Of a DNA stretch of 64,000 nucleotides, positions 39,171 to 48,906 are shown one piece after another. The notes beneath the pieces are model-generated. The model saw nothing but the letters and a program-made list of their open reading frames with translations, ran no database searches and was not told the origin of the DNA. This DNA comes from Symbiodinium microadriaticum (taxonomy: Eukaryota; Sar; Dinophyceae; Suessiales; Symbiodiniaceae), in NCBI GenBank assembly GCA_001939145.1, contig LSRX01000478.1, positions 465,505-529,504 on the forward strand. The letters are read 5' to 3'. Position numbers and translations under genes: made by a program. Every line of letters begins with the position of its first letter. Position 1 is the first letter of the stretch.

Positions 39171-39252
39171 ATTACCAATACTATTTTGGGGGTTCCTCAT
39201 TATAAATTATAGTATAATGGGCCCTAAAACCCCATTTGAATTATTAAGGCCC
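39171..39252. mobile_element. Family G element
   Basis: AACAATTACCAATACTATTT...GAATTATTAAGGCCCCTA. Confidence 0.8.
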
Positions 39253-39339
39253 CTATGTTACCCTGAAGTTTCTCGAGTCGAAGTCTTCCCGCTGCCATCC
39301 TACCAAGCAGGAAGTCCTCGGAGGTCTCGGGTGTAGCTT

Positions 39340-39410
39340 TAGGTTTAGGGTCTTTGGAGTTTAGGGGTTTTAGGGTTTAGGGTTTTTAGGGTTTAGGGTT
39401 TAGCGTGTAG
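39340..39410 (+). repeat. TTTAGGG tract
   Basis: GGTTTTAGGGTTTAGGGTTT units. Confidence 0.88.
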
Positions 39411-39559
39411 CCTTCCCAGATCTTCAAAGATGCGTGCATTGAGCAATCTCTGCCTTCAATTATTTTTGTTGTAATTAGGATACCCTTACCATGGTTTTCA
39501 AGTACAGTTATCTTATCTGTTCAGCCCTTGGATGAACCCTAAACCCACGATCTGTCCAG

Positions 39560-39649
39560 GAGCGGGGACGCAAGGCTGAGCATGTGCAGAGGATCTTAGA
39601 GAAGCGTCACAGGTCCAAGAGTGGCCGCAAGAGACCCACCTACGGTTGA
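39560..39649 (+). CDS. Candidate terminal exon ended by a family D insertion
   Basis: CTGTCCAG acceptor (39552-39559), then ERGRKAEHVQRILEKRHRSK, SGRKRPT. The following family D element (from 39641) contributes Tyr-Gly and TGA. Without the element and one TA, the codon after ACC would be TAG, so the native protein probably ended at ...RPT. The tail is strongly basic. Confidence 0.45.
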   Translation, partial: ERGRKAEHVQRILEKRHRSKSGRKRPTYG

Positions 39650-39748
39650 TGATAGAAATCCTCAGCACTACCCTAAGGACCCTAAACTATGGGAATTTAC
39701 GGTAGATTCCTTATTATGGCTAATGCAGGGTTTGTATCAGCAACAGTA
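39641..39748. mobile_element. Family D element at a stop codon
   Basis: TACGGTTGATGATAGAAATCC...GTTTGTATCAGCAACAGTA, TA on both sides. Confidence 0.9.
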
Positions 39749-39906
39749 GTACGAACCTTAATTGCCTCAGGGTTCCTTTAACAGCGTCCTTTGCAGAGGG
39801 TCGCTATCAAGGGTTCTATCAGGGTTCGATGATAAGCTCTATATTCGGGCCTGAAGCTGAGACGGGGGGCCATAAGCCCTAAACCAGGGCCTCAAGAAGC
39901 ACAATG

Positions 39907-40000
39907 GGTGGTTCTCTAACTTCGGGTCCCTTCTAGGGTCCCGTTTTATAAGGGTGCCGTACTACATTGGGGACCCAAACCCAGTTCAGAGAGCTACCCA
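39907..40000. mobile_element. Family E element
   Basis: GGTGGTTCTCTAACTTCGGG...CAGTTCAGAGAGCTACCC. Confidence 0.78.
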
Positions 40001-40087
40001 AGAACCCCGATACGGGAAATTCTCGGAAATCACACTTGTAAGATCCCCGCCCTGAATGCAAGGTCAGGCCGAGAGCTTCCCACTATC

Positions 40088-40168
40088 GGAGCCTAAATAA
40101 TTTCCAATACTACTTTGGGGCGTCCTTATGATAGCTACGGCATACTAGACCCAAAAGCCCTATTCTCG
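40088..40168. mobile_element. Family G element, right end diverged
   Basis: CTAAATAATTTCCAATACTA...AGACCCAAAAGCCCTATTCT. Confidence 0.55.
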
Positions 40169-40277
40169 GCACTGTCTTTGGCCTTGGCCTTTTTGTTGTG
40201 GACCATACCTACGCGTGCCTAGAGTAACTGGACTTACTTGAAGGTACCTGGGGTTTGGCCATGTCGGTGCAAGCTTT

Positions 40278-40370
40278 ACCCGGAAAGATCCCAACAAGTA
40301 GATCCCTTAATTGGGGTCCCTATAAGTACCCTTTTTTTTTAGGGTCCCAAAGGGTTCTACTTCCCAGATG
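40278..40370. mobile_element. Family A element, diverged
   Basis: ACCCGGAAAGATCCCAACAAG...GGGTTCTACTTCCCAGATG with a TTTTTTTT expansion in the core. Confidence 0.65.
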
Positions 40371-40686
40371 TCGGTGTTTACCAGATCTTCCGACACTAAG
40401 TGCTAAGAGGGTTTAGGGCTTAGGGAAGCCCTGTAATCCCTAAACCCGAAACCCTAAAGCCCCACTTGGATGTTCCCAGCTGGTTCACCATGCTGCCCGG
40501 TGGTCACAAGAGGTGACTCTCGCAGCTGCCTAAGCTTTGGGCAACTGGCCGGCCATGAAAAGATGCAACGACCTATAGGGCAGCAAGAGTTAAATCAGAG
40601 TTTGGGTGCTGTACTTAGCAACCCTAAACCTTAAAACCTACACCCGAAACCAGTCGTTAACATGAGTATCGAGGAATCGTAAGGGA

Positions 40687-40794
40687 TAAAGTTGATGATA
40701 TAAATCTTACATTACCCGTAAGAAGGAATATACCATAACTCCGATAGTTTAGGGTGCCTTAAGTTATTACTAAGGATTTATATCCTCAACCGTA
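40687..40794. mobile_element. Family D element, TA-flanked
   Basis: TAAAGTTGATGATATAAATC...GATTTATATCCTCAACCGTA. Confidence 0.9.
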
Positions 40795-41018
40795 GCATTC
40801 TCATTACGAAGGCCCCTGAAGACTTCCCTTACCCACATACCCCGTGAGCCTTGCACCCAGAAACCCGTATACAGGATCTACAAAAAGTAGGGAACCCCCA
40901 AAAAACAAAAATGGCAGGGAAAGGTATCCTTTCGCTGTATGGCTTAAGTTAAGGCTCTGTTGCAGTGGTTCTATGTTTTGGGTACTTTGGATAATTTCAG
41001 CCGTGTGCTGTGATTCAG

Positions 41019-41165
41019 GCCTCGCGTATATCCGTCTGTGCAAGGAGAGACCCTTTCAACGCTTTGCACTTGTCGCCTTTTGGCAGTACCCTAGACACTC
41101 TAATTGTAGTGTCCCTTCTTCTGGAAAGTCTTAGGGACTCTTCTGCGACGCACTGTACAGCCTTG
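41019..41165 (+). CDS. Candidate exon, function unknown
   Basis: GATTCAG acceptor, then ASRISVCARRDPFNALHLSP, FGSTLDTLIVVSLLLESLRD, SSATHCTALP. It runs into a truncated family A element at CCCAGAACC; a GC just before it (GCCTTG) could be the donor. Good protein character throughout. Confidence 0.45.
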
Positions 41166-41226
41166 CCCAGAACCTCCCGAGGATCCAGAAAGTAGAACCC
41201 CCCCCCGTTTCTTTCGCATCTACCAC
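41163..41226. mobile_element. Family A fragment, left half
   Basis: CCCAGAACCTCCCGAGGATCC and AAAGTAGAACCC, then unrelated sequence. Confidence 0.7.
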
Positions 41227-41630
41227 TGCTACATTAGAGTTTGTTTAGGATTTGGGGAAGAACCCCAGTTCGAGATCCTGTACGATTAGCCGGGACATTT
41301 ATGGGAAGCCACTTATGAGTTGTCACAGGCTGAGGCCTTACCTGCAGAGTTTTAGGGTTTGGGGATGCATCATGCACGTGTAGTTCGATATTTGGTACAG
41401 CTCTGCGAGCTTGGCGCAGTTGGGGCTTGGAGCTATTTTTCCGCTGCGCTCTTATCGATATTAATATGCAGTACGTGGCGCAGATAGTGTGCAGCAAGAA
41501 ACCACAGAACCTACAACATACTGATCACTAATACTAAGGGTGTGACAAGTGAGAACAAGACGACCGCAAACAGAGCAGCGACTCTCCCAAATTGAGGCTT
41601 TAAAGGGGCGTCAAGAGCCGGTCGTGGGAT

Positions 41631-42157
41631 TTGCTGCGCTCTCCTTCGGATCATGTTCACATTGATTTTCCAAAAAACTATGCACCGAACGGGGCCTTCG
41701 AAACTTTGATTCTTGTTTTGGGGGCCAAGGGGCTTGCAGTTTGGGGTTGCGAGAAGAAAGAAAGACACACGTTAGTGTCTGGCAGAGCCCCTTCTGCAAA
41801 AAATCGGGGTATTTCTGGCCTGTATCATATTCTTACTACCGCCATTGCGCTTGTCAACCTTCGGGCTACAAACGTCAGAATTGGTTCTTGCCGGGGTCAG
41901 CTGACCGTGGTCACCAACCAAACCCCATGCCCCAAATCCGTAGTCGCTCCGCAGGACCGTGAATTGTACGACAAGGCATTGGCTGGCGAGGCAGATGCAC
42001 TTTGGGGGTTTAGGCTTCATCGTGTAGTGTCAGTGGTGCAGGTTAGGCTTCAGCCGTCCTCGAGAATGCAAAGTACCTTTAGCAAAGGGATGGGAAATCG
42101 ATTGGTGCCGGCTTGTTTCCTGTCGTCAGACGTACAGAGGCTACCTGTCTTGAATGC
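41631..42157 (+). CDS. Long open frame, function unknown
   Basis: 187-codon open frame to 42194, the last 12 codons of which come from a family D remnant. Protein-like segments are GAFETLILVLGAKGLAVWGC and QDRELYDKALAGEADALWGF (after CAG). Introns within it are possible. No start or family is recognised. Confidence 0.38.
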
Positions 42158-42242
42158 AGTACCCATAATAAGGGATAGACCACAATTCCCATAGTTTAGG
42201 GTCCTTATAAGGCAATGCTAAGGATTTATATTATCAACAGTA
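42158..42242. mobile_element. Family D element, left end missing
   Basis: TACCCATAATAAGGGATAG...GGATTTATATTATCAACAGTA. Confidence 0.8.
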
Positions 42243-42319
42243 GAACGCTTTCTTTAGCAAGGCATGGTTGATGCGATTCCATTGTGTTAGCCAGCGCCCC
42301 TACACTTGGAAAATGACAG

Positions 42320-42683
42320 CCCAGACCCCTTAAGGGAGGTTCCAAAAAGTACTTGGAGGTTCATGGGACTCAATATCTACAGTTATAAGTACCTTCGTTG
42401 GGGTTATAAGTAAAATTGATTTTCGTTACCTTATTGATAACCCTAGTTACTAAGCCGCATGAACCTTTAAGTAGATCCCTTCAGGGGGGGGGTTCCTCTT
42501 ACAGAGCCTTTAGGGGCTCCTTAAAGGGATCTATCGGGGTTTAGTTAGGGTTTATAGGGTATTTAAAAATTTCGGGCTTTGAAAGTAAATCCCTTAATGG
42601 GGGGGGTTCCTATAAAGAGCCTTTCGTAGTATAGGGTCCCAAATGAGGGGGTTCTACTTTCTAGATCCTTCCGGGGGTCTGGG
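42320..42683. mobile_element. Family A long subtype containing a nested family B element
   Basis: GCCCAGACCCCTTAAGGGAG left and TTCCGGGGGTCTGGG right. After the nested insert the interior has two AGTA(G/A)ATCCCTT blocks separated by GGGCTTTGAAAG, as in the copy at 53981-54204. Confidence 0.85.
42352..42471. mobile_element. Family B element nested in A, TA duplicated
   Basis: The host motif AAAAAGTAGATCCC is split as AAAAAGTA / TAGATCCC: TA at 42350-42351 and at 42472-42473. The element ends are CTTGGAGGTTCATGGGACT and GCATGAACCTTTAAG. Confidence 0.95.
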
Positions 42684-42699
42684 AGGGAGTTCTAAATTT

Positions 42700-42870
42700 T
42701 CTGACGTAGAACAAATATATGATGCACACTGAAATAGGATAGAACGCAGCATAGCATGCTGTACTGTAGTATGTAATGCAAGATGCAGTATGTTATATTA
42801 TCTATGGTCTGTAGTATCATATTCATTACCAGCAATGTATAGTATACTAACTCACAACATAGTTTTTTAT
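42700..42870. repeat. Degenerate TA-rich repeats
   Basis: Loose ATGTAGTATA / GTATACTA units, similar to the longer field at 56460-56960 and to 50050-50150. Confidence 0.5.
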
Positions 42871-42897
42871 AGAATCTAAGTAGACGGGGGTTACTAG

Positions 42898-43013
42898 TAT
42901 CAGAGCGATACCTGAGCATGCATGGCTTGCTGCGTCGATTTGCTTTGCCTCCGGGTCGGGAACTATCTCCTAAAATCTTTGGTCCCGAAGCCGATGCTGT
43001 GCAAGGCTCGTGA
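42898..43013 (+). CDS. Candidate terminal exon, function unknown
   Basis: After ACTAG the frame reads SERYLSMHGLLRRFALPPGR, ELSPKIFGPEADAVQGS, TGA at 43011-43013. Confidence 0.42.
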
Positions 43014-43134
43014 GAGCAGTTCCAACTCTTACTCCCCGTCATGGTGCGAAGCTCTACACCCCGAAAGCCGGAACCCCGAAGAGCCTTAAATGTCCCATAC
43101 TAGCATAAGATACGTAGTGCATACGGGGCACCAG

Positions 43135-43201
43135 GGGGGTGACGGTCGAGGAAACGGGGGTGCAAGTGACAGTTGGCGAGGGAGTAGCTGAGCAGCAGTA
43201 G
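43135..43201 (+). CDS. Candidate terminal exon, function unknown
   Basis: ACCAG acceptor, then GVTVEETGVQVTVGEGVAEQ + Q, TAG. Beta-strand-like alternation. The opposite strand also has an open frame here. Confidence 0.35.
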
Positions 43202-43352
43202 CTTCCACCTTAAACCTTGAGACTTCAACAAGCTCACAACAGACAGTTTCTGCAAATGCTTTGATAAAACAAGAATAAACAGACCGCAGCACCAAAAAAG
43301 CAACTAAGCCTTAATTAAAATGCCCTAAGCCCTTTTTTGTCGAATTGACGCT

Positions 43353-43649
43353 GTGAGGCTTCAAACTCCGAAGCCCCGTCGATCATGGGAGTACAGGCTG
43401 CTCAGGGACCAGAAGGATAGGCTCAGCACTATAGGGTTTAGGGTTTCGGTACGAAAGGGTTCGGAATTTAGTAGGTTCAAGGGCTCTATAAGGGCCACTA
43501 TAAGGGCAAACAGTAGGCTAAATCAAAGGTGCTATAGGGCTTCATATCCGGAGCCCTTCATAATTCGCCGCCGCCACAAAGCGTCTGGGGAAGTTGCTTC
43601 TGGGGGTTTGCTTTCATACGACCCCTGCTCCCTCCTGCTGAGTAGTTGA
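43353..43649 (+). CDS. Open frame with plausible terminal part
   Basis: The most protein-like parts are EYRLLRDQKDRLST and RRHKASGEVASGGLLSYDPC + SLLLSS before TGA. The middle translates GGGTTTAGGG-related repeats, so two exons with a repeat-bearing intron are more likely than one CDS. Confidence 0.28.
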   Translation: MRLQTPKPRRSWEYRLLRDQKDRLSTIGFRVSVRKGSEFSRFKGSIRATIRANSRLNQRCYRASYPEPFIIRRRHKASGEVASGGLLSYDPCSLLLSS

Positions 43650-43943
43650 GTCAGCAAGCTTTAGGTGTTTCATGCTAGGGTGTTGAGCTCGGAACAAGGA
43701 GATTCTCCTACTCGTAAGCTCAAAGTCTTATCTTTAGATCTTCCGAGGGATGAAGAAAGGCATAGAAAACCCTCAAAGTCGCACCTTCACGCCTTGTTTG
43801 CTAGCTCCTCACTTGCTACCTTAAACACAGAAGCCCAACACCACAGGTACACCGAGTCCCTCTTGCATTGCAGCTCCTCTACATGGTGGGTGTGGCGTGG
43901 GATCCCAGGCCGTCATAAGCCCTGAGCATAGCAGTCAATAACG

Positions 43944-44073
43944 TAGGGGCATTAATCATTGCCTATATTATTTTGGGGGCCTCCTTATGAGACTTATAGG
44001 ATAATCTACCCCACCCTAAACCCTAAACCCTAACGGTTTAGGGTTTAGGGGTTTAGACATTAAGCCCCCTACA
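43944..44073. mobile_element. Family G element containing a head-to-head telomere-repeat palindrome
   Basis: TAGGGGCATTAATCATTGCC left and ACATTAAGCCCCCTA right. Inside, (CCCTAAA)2CCCTAA joins TTTAGGG repeats through ACGG at about 44033, making an inverted telomere-type repeat. Confidence 0.85.
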
Positions 44074-44137
44074 TGAAGCCTGAGAAAAGCTGAACATCCT
44101 GAACCCCAGACCTGCAGGACGATCTCCAAAAGTGCTT

Positions 44138-44254
44138 ACCCAGACCCAGGATCTAGAAAGTAGATCCTCTAATTTGGGACCCTAACTACTAAAGGGTACT
44201 TTATAGGAACCCCCTTAAGGGATCTACTTTCTAGATCCTCCCGGGGGTCTGGGT
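44138..44254. mobile_element. Family A element, TA-flanked, well preserved
   Basis: TACCCAGACCCAGGATCTAG...CTAGATCCTCCCGGGGGTCTGGGTA. Confidence 0.92.
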
Positions 44255-44261
44255 AGAGGCT

Positions 44262-44371
44262 CTTGGCACTTAGGAACTAGGGTTATAAATAAGGTAACCA
44301 TACTTATAATTACTTATGACCCCGCTTGAGGTGCTTATAACTGTGCTTATTACCCATGAACCTCCAAGTAG
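44262..44371. mobile_element. Family B element, left end diverged
   Basis: GGCACTTAGGAACTAGGGTT...TTACCCATGAACCTCCAAGTA, reverse-oriented core. Confidence 0.8.
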
Positions 44372-44577
44372 GGCTTTAGGGTCTACAGTTTTCCCTAAAG
44401 GTCCACATGCATAGTAATCATATGCTCCTCAACTACCAACCTACACCGCCAACCTCCCATCAACCTCCAAGTACATGAGGAGATCTACTTGTTGGATCCT
44501 CCCAGGGTTTTGGGACCGTAGCACCCTAAGCCGTGCTAAACACAAGGTGCAGGGCGAAGGGGGCCCGTAGGGTGCAC

Positions 44578-44694
44578 GCAGAGAGCCCAATACCCCTAAA
44601 ATAAGGAATACACCTTCAATACACCTTCATTTAGGGGCCTTAATATTCTGATTTAAGGTATATTCCTTAACTAAGGGGTATTGGGCTCCCTGGG
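44578..44694. mobile_element. Family C element
   Basis: GCAGAGAGCCCAATACCCCT...AGGGGTATTGGGCTCCCTGG. Confidence 0.85.
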
Positions 44695-44954
44695 CAAGCA
44701 CTCATGGGTTTGGGGTTTGAGGCGGTCTGAGGATAAGGATGAAGAAATATTACAAGCCTGAAGAACTGCCAACAAAATTCTGTTAGGCTTCCCAAAGAAG
44801 ACTAGACTAATACAACACAGCTGAGTACCCTCTTCCAAATGTTAAGGCCCTGTTTTGTAATCGGAGGAGTCCCTCTTTTTTTGCGGTTCGAGTCTGAGTT
44901 CACACTGCACAGGTACTTGGGCTTGGGGCTGAGGGATCCTTTTGGGGTCTAACC

Positions 44955-45095
44955 TAGGGACCCTCAGTAATTGCAATTGTTGTTTTGGGGGGTTCCTTTA
45001 TTGCAACTAGAGTATACTAGACCTAAAGACTCGGTTCGAATTTTTTAGGGTTTAGGGTTTAGGGAAAGCCTTATTCTGACTCCTTTGGCCCCCAG
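44955..45095. mobile_element. Family G element with TTTAGGG insert
   Basis: CAGTAATTGCAATTGTTGTT...CTTATTCTGACTCCTTTGGC, with TTTTTAGGGTTTAGGG inserted in the right half. Confidence 0.55.
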
Positions 45096-45319
45096 ATCAT
45101 AAAACCCTCATAGTAAACCTTATAGCACCCTTTCCAGGAACGCCCTCCCCGTATTAGATCAGCAGGATTTCTAGGGTTTGCGAGCCCTAAACTCCTAAAC
45201 CCTGAACCCTAAATTTGTGGTTTTGTGCTTGGGGGCCTCGGGCTCACCAGTGCAGGGTTTAGGGTATAGGGTTTGGGGTTTGGGGCTTAGGGTTTTGGCT
45301 CCTTGCACTGTCAGCACTC

Positions 45320-45428
45320 GCTACCCAGACCCCTGGGAACATCTAGAAGAAGAAACCCAAATACGAGGATTTGCTGCTAAAGGGCACTTTATGGGAACCC
45401 CCTGGAGGGATCCTCTCCGAAAATCTGG
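45320..45428. mobile_element. Family A element, strongly diverged
   Basis: ACCCAGACCCCTGGGAACATC...AAGGGCACTTTATGGGAACC. Right arm lost. CCCTAAA tracts lie on both sides (45185-45300 and 45450-45495). Confidence 0.6.
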
Positions 45429-45712
45429 CGCGCAGATGCCCTTTCCTACCCTAAGCCCTAAACCCCTAAACCCTAACTACCCTAAGCCCTAAACCCTGGT
45501 TCCATTTACCAAGATTGGCTGGGAGCCTCTGTCAGCAAAGTCTCGTGACAACTTGATTTAAAGTCCGTGTTGGTATTCGGTCGGTTCCGTATTGTATGGA
45601 TTCAGGGTTTAGGGTATCTGGGGTATTTGAGGGTTTCGATAAGGGCGCTTAGAGATGGGGTGTCCAGTTCTTCATTCGGAACCCTTCACCAGCTTGAAAC
45701 TACCACCCTAGG

Positions 45713-45715
<3 letters not shown>

Positions 45716-45762
<47 letters not shown>

Positions 45763-45790
45763 CTGTAGCAGCAGCAGCAGCAGAAGCAGT
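45716..45790. repeat. (GTA)n/(GCA)n microsatellite
   Basis: About 15 GTA units then GCA units. An upstream frame (LRDGVSSSSFGTLHQLETTT) runs into it as poly-Val, so it may be coding. Confidence 0.95.
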
Positions 45791-45904
45791 AAACCCTAAA
45801 CCCTGAAACTGCCGGTAAACCCTAAACCCTAAACCCTAACTACCCTAGACCCCAAAACCCTAAACCCTAACTACCCCAAAACCCCTAAACCCCAAACCCC
45901 CAAG

Positions 45905-45976
45905 CGGTTCACCGAGGTTGCTGCCGTCAGCTATGTGGTATTCCTTGTCGTTCGCCAGCTCACGGCTCGTGACAAG
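45905..45976 (+). CDS. Candidate internal exon, phase 0
   Basis: CCAAG acceptor, 24 codons RFTEVAAVSYVVFLVVRQLT + ARDK, then a GTAGGG donor. The segment VSYVVFLVV is hydrophobic. The downstream intron begins with a family B element (46011-46134). Confidence 0.42.
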
Positions 45977-46010
45977 GTAGGGCGTGGGATTGGCCAAGCT
46001 GAAGGGTTAC

Positions 46011-46134
46011 TACTTGGAGGTTCATGGGACTTAATAAGTACAGTTATAAGTACCTTAATTGGGGTTGTAAGTAATTATAAATATAGTTACCTTGTTTATA
46101 ACCCTAGTTACTAAGCCCCATGAACCTTGAAGTA
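46011..46134. mobile_element. Family B element, best-preserved copy
   Basis: TACTTGGAGGTTCATGGGAC...CCCCATGAACCTTGAAGTA with TA at each edge, 120 bp between the TAs, and both internal arms (TAAGTACAGTTATAAGTACC / TATAACCCTAGTTACTAAG) intact. Confidence 0.95.
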
Positions 46135-46532
46135 GTACTATTTACAGTTAGGGTTTAGGGTTTGGGTAAGTATTCTCTGTAAACGATCCTCTCAGTGTCT
46201 TTTCTCCCCAGCGGAATGGTCTTGGCAGTTGCAGGGCACCCCTAACCCTAAACCATAAACCCGAAGTCCTAAACTGCTTGTTTTGCATTGTGCGAGATTG
46301 GGGTGATGAGCATTTGATCTTCCGGGTGTTGGTGTTCATTTCGTAGCTGCGATTTCGAGCTTGGTAACTTTTCTAAGGTCCCAGCAGCCCAATTTTAGCG
46401 ATGCGGTGTCTTAAGATCTAAACCCTAATAAACCCTATTCACATTGTTGCTTTGGTGCGTACTCACCAGTCCCGGCCCATGTTTGCCGACTCGAAAGCGC
46501 TCTGCAGACCCTCCACCTCAAACAGGCACACT

Positions 46533-46641
46533 AGCTCTCTAAATTAGGGATCCTTTTAGGGTCCGTTTTTGTCAGGGTGCCGTCTTCTTTGGGGTCCTTT
46601 GCGGTCCTTACAAAAGGGACCAACATGTAGAGCACTACTCA
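46533..46641. mobile_element. Family E element, diverged
   Basis: CTAGCTCTCTAAATTAGGGA...GACCAACATGTAGAGCACTA. Confidence 0.65.
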
Positions 46642-46738
46642 AACGAGGCAACTGGAAGGGCTCCGGTCAGGCTTCCTTAAAAGGGATTCTTAAGCGTTTA
46701 GGGTCTATAGCAGATGACAGGGTTTATAGGGCTTGGGA

Positions 46739-46835
46739 TTAGATCCTTTCATGGGGGTTCCGACAAAGCCCTTCAGTAGCCTGAAGTCCCAAATTGACGG
46801 GTTCTACTTTCCTAAGCTCTGGATTCTGTCGCGGG
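46739..46835. mobile_element. Family A element, degenerate
   Basis: AGATCCTTTCATGGGGGTTC...GGGTTCTACTTTCCTAAGC. Confidence 0.5.
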
Positions 46836-46912
46836 GTTCTTTGACTTCGGAAGCCCCTCTCCTGTGCAACCGAAGAGGGCTACCTTTCTAAGGAACTATA
46901 GACGGGAAGTCC

Positions 46913-47007
46913 TCGAAATTAGGGCTCCTTTTTAGGTCCCTAAGATAGTACGGCACCCTGTTGAAAAGGACCTCAAGACGGACCCTAATTTAGAGAACTA
47001 CCCATAT
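46913..47007. mobile_element. Family E element
   Basis: Left end weak; the right end GACCCTAATTTAGAGAACTA + CCCA is perfect. Confidence 0.72.
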
Positions 47008-47024
47008 ATAAAAGCCATCATAAA

Positions 47025-47190
47025 GGAACCCCTAAACCCTAAACCCCTAAACCCCGAATCCCTAAACCCCTAAACCCCTAATCCCTAAACCCCTAATCCC
47101 CAAAACCCCTAATCCCCTAAACCCCTAAACCCCTCAACCCCTAATCCCCGTAAACCCCTAAACCCCTAAACCCTAAACCTCAAAGCAGGT
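47025..47190 (-). repeat. Long CCCTAAA array
   Basis: About 20 units of CCCCTAAA/CCCTAAT variants. Confidence 0.95.
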
Positions 47191-47379
47191 AGGTCTTTTC
47201 GGCCACGGGTAAACCCCAAAACCCCAGACTCTGAGCTCGAACCAGCCTAAGATCCTCGCAGAAGAGTATTCCTTAAGGCTTCAGGCTCCGCAGGTTAGGG
47301 TGTAGGGGTTAGGGGTTTAGGGTTTTGGGGTTTAGCGGTTTAGGGGTTAATTTAGGGTTTAGGGTGCGGGTCCATCTGT

Positions 47380-47452
47380 AGGCACCCCAAAAAAAAGGCA
47401 GCACCCGTAGAAGAAGGACCCTGAAAGGGACCCTCGTTTAGAGAACTACCCA
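47380..47452. mobile_element. Family E element, right half
   Basis: GGCAGCACCCGTAGAAGAAG...CCTCGTTTAGAGAACTACCC. Confidence 0.7.
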
Positions 47453-47499
47453 TATTCTGTTCAAAGCCCTAAACCTTCGGGCTGATTCTGGCTTCAGGA

Positions 47500-47620
47500 T
47501 TCTAGGGTTCAGGGTTTCGGGGCATGGGAGTCTAAACCCTATACCCTAAACCCCAAAGGGTTTAGGGTTTAGGGTTTCAGGGCTTGGGGTAGGGGTTTCG
47601 GGTTAGGGGTGAGGATCTAG
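47500..47620. repeat. Telomere-like tracts with a head-to-head junction
   Basis: CCCTATACCCTAAACCCC joins GGGTTTAGGGTTTAGGG through AAA at about 47555. Confidence 0.85.
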
Positions 47621-47668
47621 AAAGTCTAGAGCCTCTAAGTTGGTCTTCGATGCTACTGAAGACGACTT

Positions 47669-47845
47669 TCTAGGAAACTGTTGGTGGGAGCGACTGTTTA
47701 GCATGCGGGCCTAGTTGATGCGATGCCTTTTCTAGGGGTAGCACCCTAAACCCTAAACCTCTGAACCCTAAACCTCTATACCCTAGGAAACTGTTGGTGG
47801 GATCTACAGGCCCAAATGGTTCGATGCCTTGTCTAGGGGTCTAAT
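47669..47845. repeat. Direct duplication flanking a CCCTAAA tract
   Basis: TAGGAAACTGTTGGTGGGA occurs at 47669 and again about 113 bases later. CGATGCCTT(T/G)TCTAGGGGT also recurs. CCCTAAACCTCTGAACCC lies between them. Confidence 0.8.
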
Positions 47846-47937
47846 TTAGAGAACTGCCCATATACTAATAGCTTGATGGCTCCGAAGATAGCGTACTATA
47901 GCCTAACATAAGGGGTCGGAGAAATCAGGTTAATATG

Positions 47938-48034
47938 GGGGCCTTCCTAAGTACCTATACAATTTTGGGGTTTTGTGGTAGAATATAGTATAGTATACCC
48001 CACAAAACGCTAGTCTAATTGTTCAGGCCCCTAC
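47938..48034. mobile_element. Family G element
   Basis: TATGGGGGCCTTCCTAAGTA...GTCTAATTGTTCAGGCCCCTA. Confidence 0.75.
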
Positions 48035-48134
48035 ATTAAAAGCCCTTACGTAATCCCTTTCAAAGGAACCCTTTAAAGGAACCCTATTCTAATCTTTAAG
48101 GCCCCTCTGTGACAGAACATGGGTTGTTCTAACC

Positions 48135-48239
48135 TACGGTTGATGATATAGGTCCTGCATTACCCATAGGAAGGAATATGCCATAATTCCCATAGTTTAG
48201 GGTCCTTAAGGTAATGCAGGATTTATATCATCAACAGTA
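48135..48239. mobile_element. Family D element, TA-flanked
   Basis: TACGGTTGATGATATAGGTCC...GGATTTATATCATCAACAGTA. A loose fragment GGTAATGCAGGATT follows at 48288. Confidence 0.93.
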
Positions 48240-48313
48240 GGAAAGTCTCCTAACCTCAAAGTCTTATCTTTAGACCTTTCGAGGGAAGGTAATGCAGGAT
48301 TTCCCTATGTTAG

Positions 48314-48415
48314 GGGTTTCGGGAACTCCCGAAGCCGGAGGCCAAAGCCGAAAAGGCAGAGGAGAAGAAGCGGGAAAAGGCGCTTTGGGAGCTGTCCTCT
48401 GCCTTCCTTCGTTAG
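48314..48415 (+). CDS. Candidate terminal exon, coiled-coil-like
   Basis: After GTTAG the frame reads GFRELPKPEAKAEKAEEKKR, EKALWELSSAFLR, TAG. Highly charged K/E-rich helix with high third-position GC. Confidence 0.48.
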   Translation, partial: GFRELPKPEAKAEKAEEKKREKALWELSSAFLR

Positions 48416-48419
48416 GGCT

Positions 48420-48840
48420 CCAGGGTTCGTTTAGGGCTTAGGATTAGGGCTTAGGGTTTAGGGCATAGGATTAGGAGAGTCTTCTTTCCCTGGCTCTCAA
48501 ACACCTTAGTTGGATAGGATGTTCTCTTTTTTCAGTACCTGTCTGAAAGCTTCAGTGTTAAACCTCTTATATCCGTGGATATTCCTTTCCCAGGTTCTGG
48601 AGTGATTGCAACCCCTAACCCGTACTTGACGATCATTGTGTCGTCTTTCGAGTTTCGTGCCATTCTCAGGGTTCCCCTTAGCAGCAGGAAGTGCGGGCGT
48701 AGGGGCTAAAGCTTAAGGTTTAGGTCTTCAGGTATAGCTTTGGGAGTTTTAGGGTTTAAGGTTTAAGGTTTGCCTTTAAGATTTAGGAGGTCTAGGGGCT
48801 TAGGGGGGCATTAAGGTTGCCTTAGCCCTGTCAATAACAC
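48420..48840. repeat. Scattered telomere-like tracts
   Basis: TTTAGGGC-type units at 48430-48475 and 48715-48815. No gene signal. Confidence 0.6.
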
Positions 48841-48906
48841 CCGAAATATGCCAAAAATCAGCACGTCCTTGACCTGAAAGCCTGACTCCACCATTGACCC
48901 CTTCAG

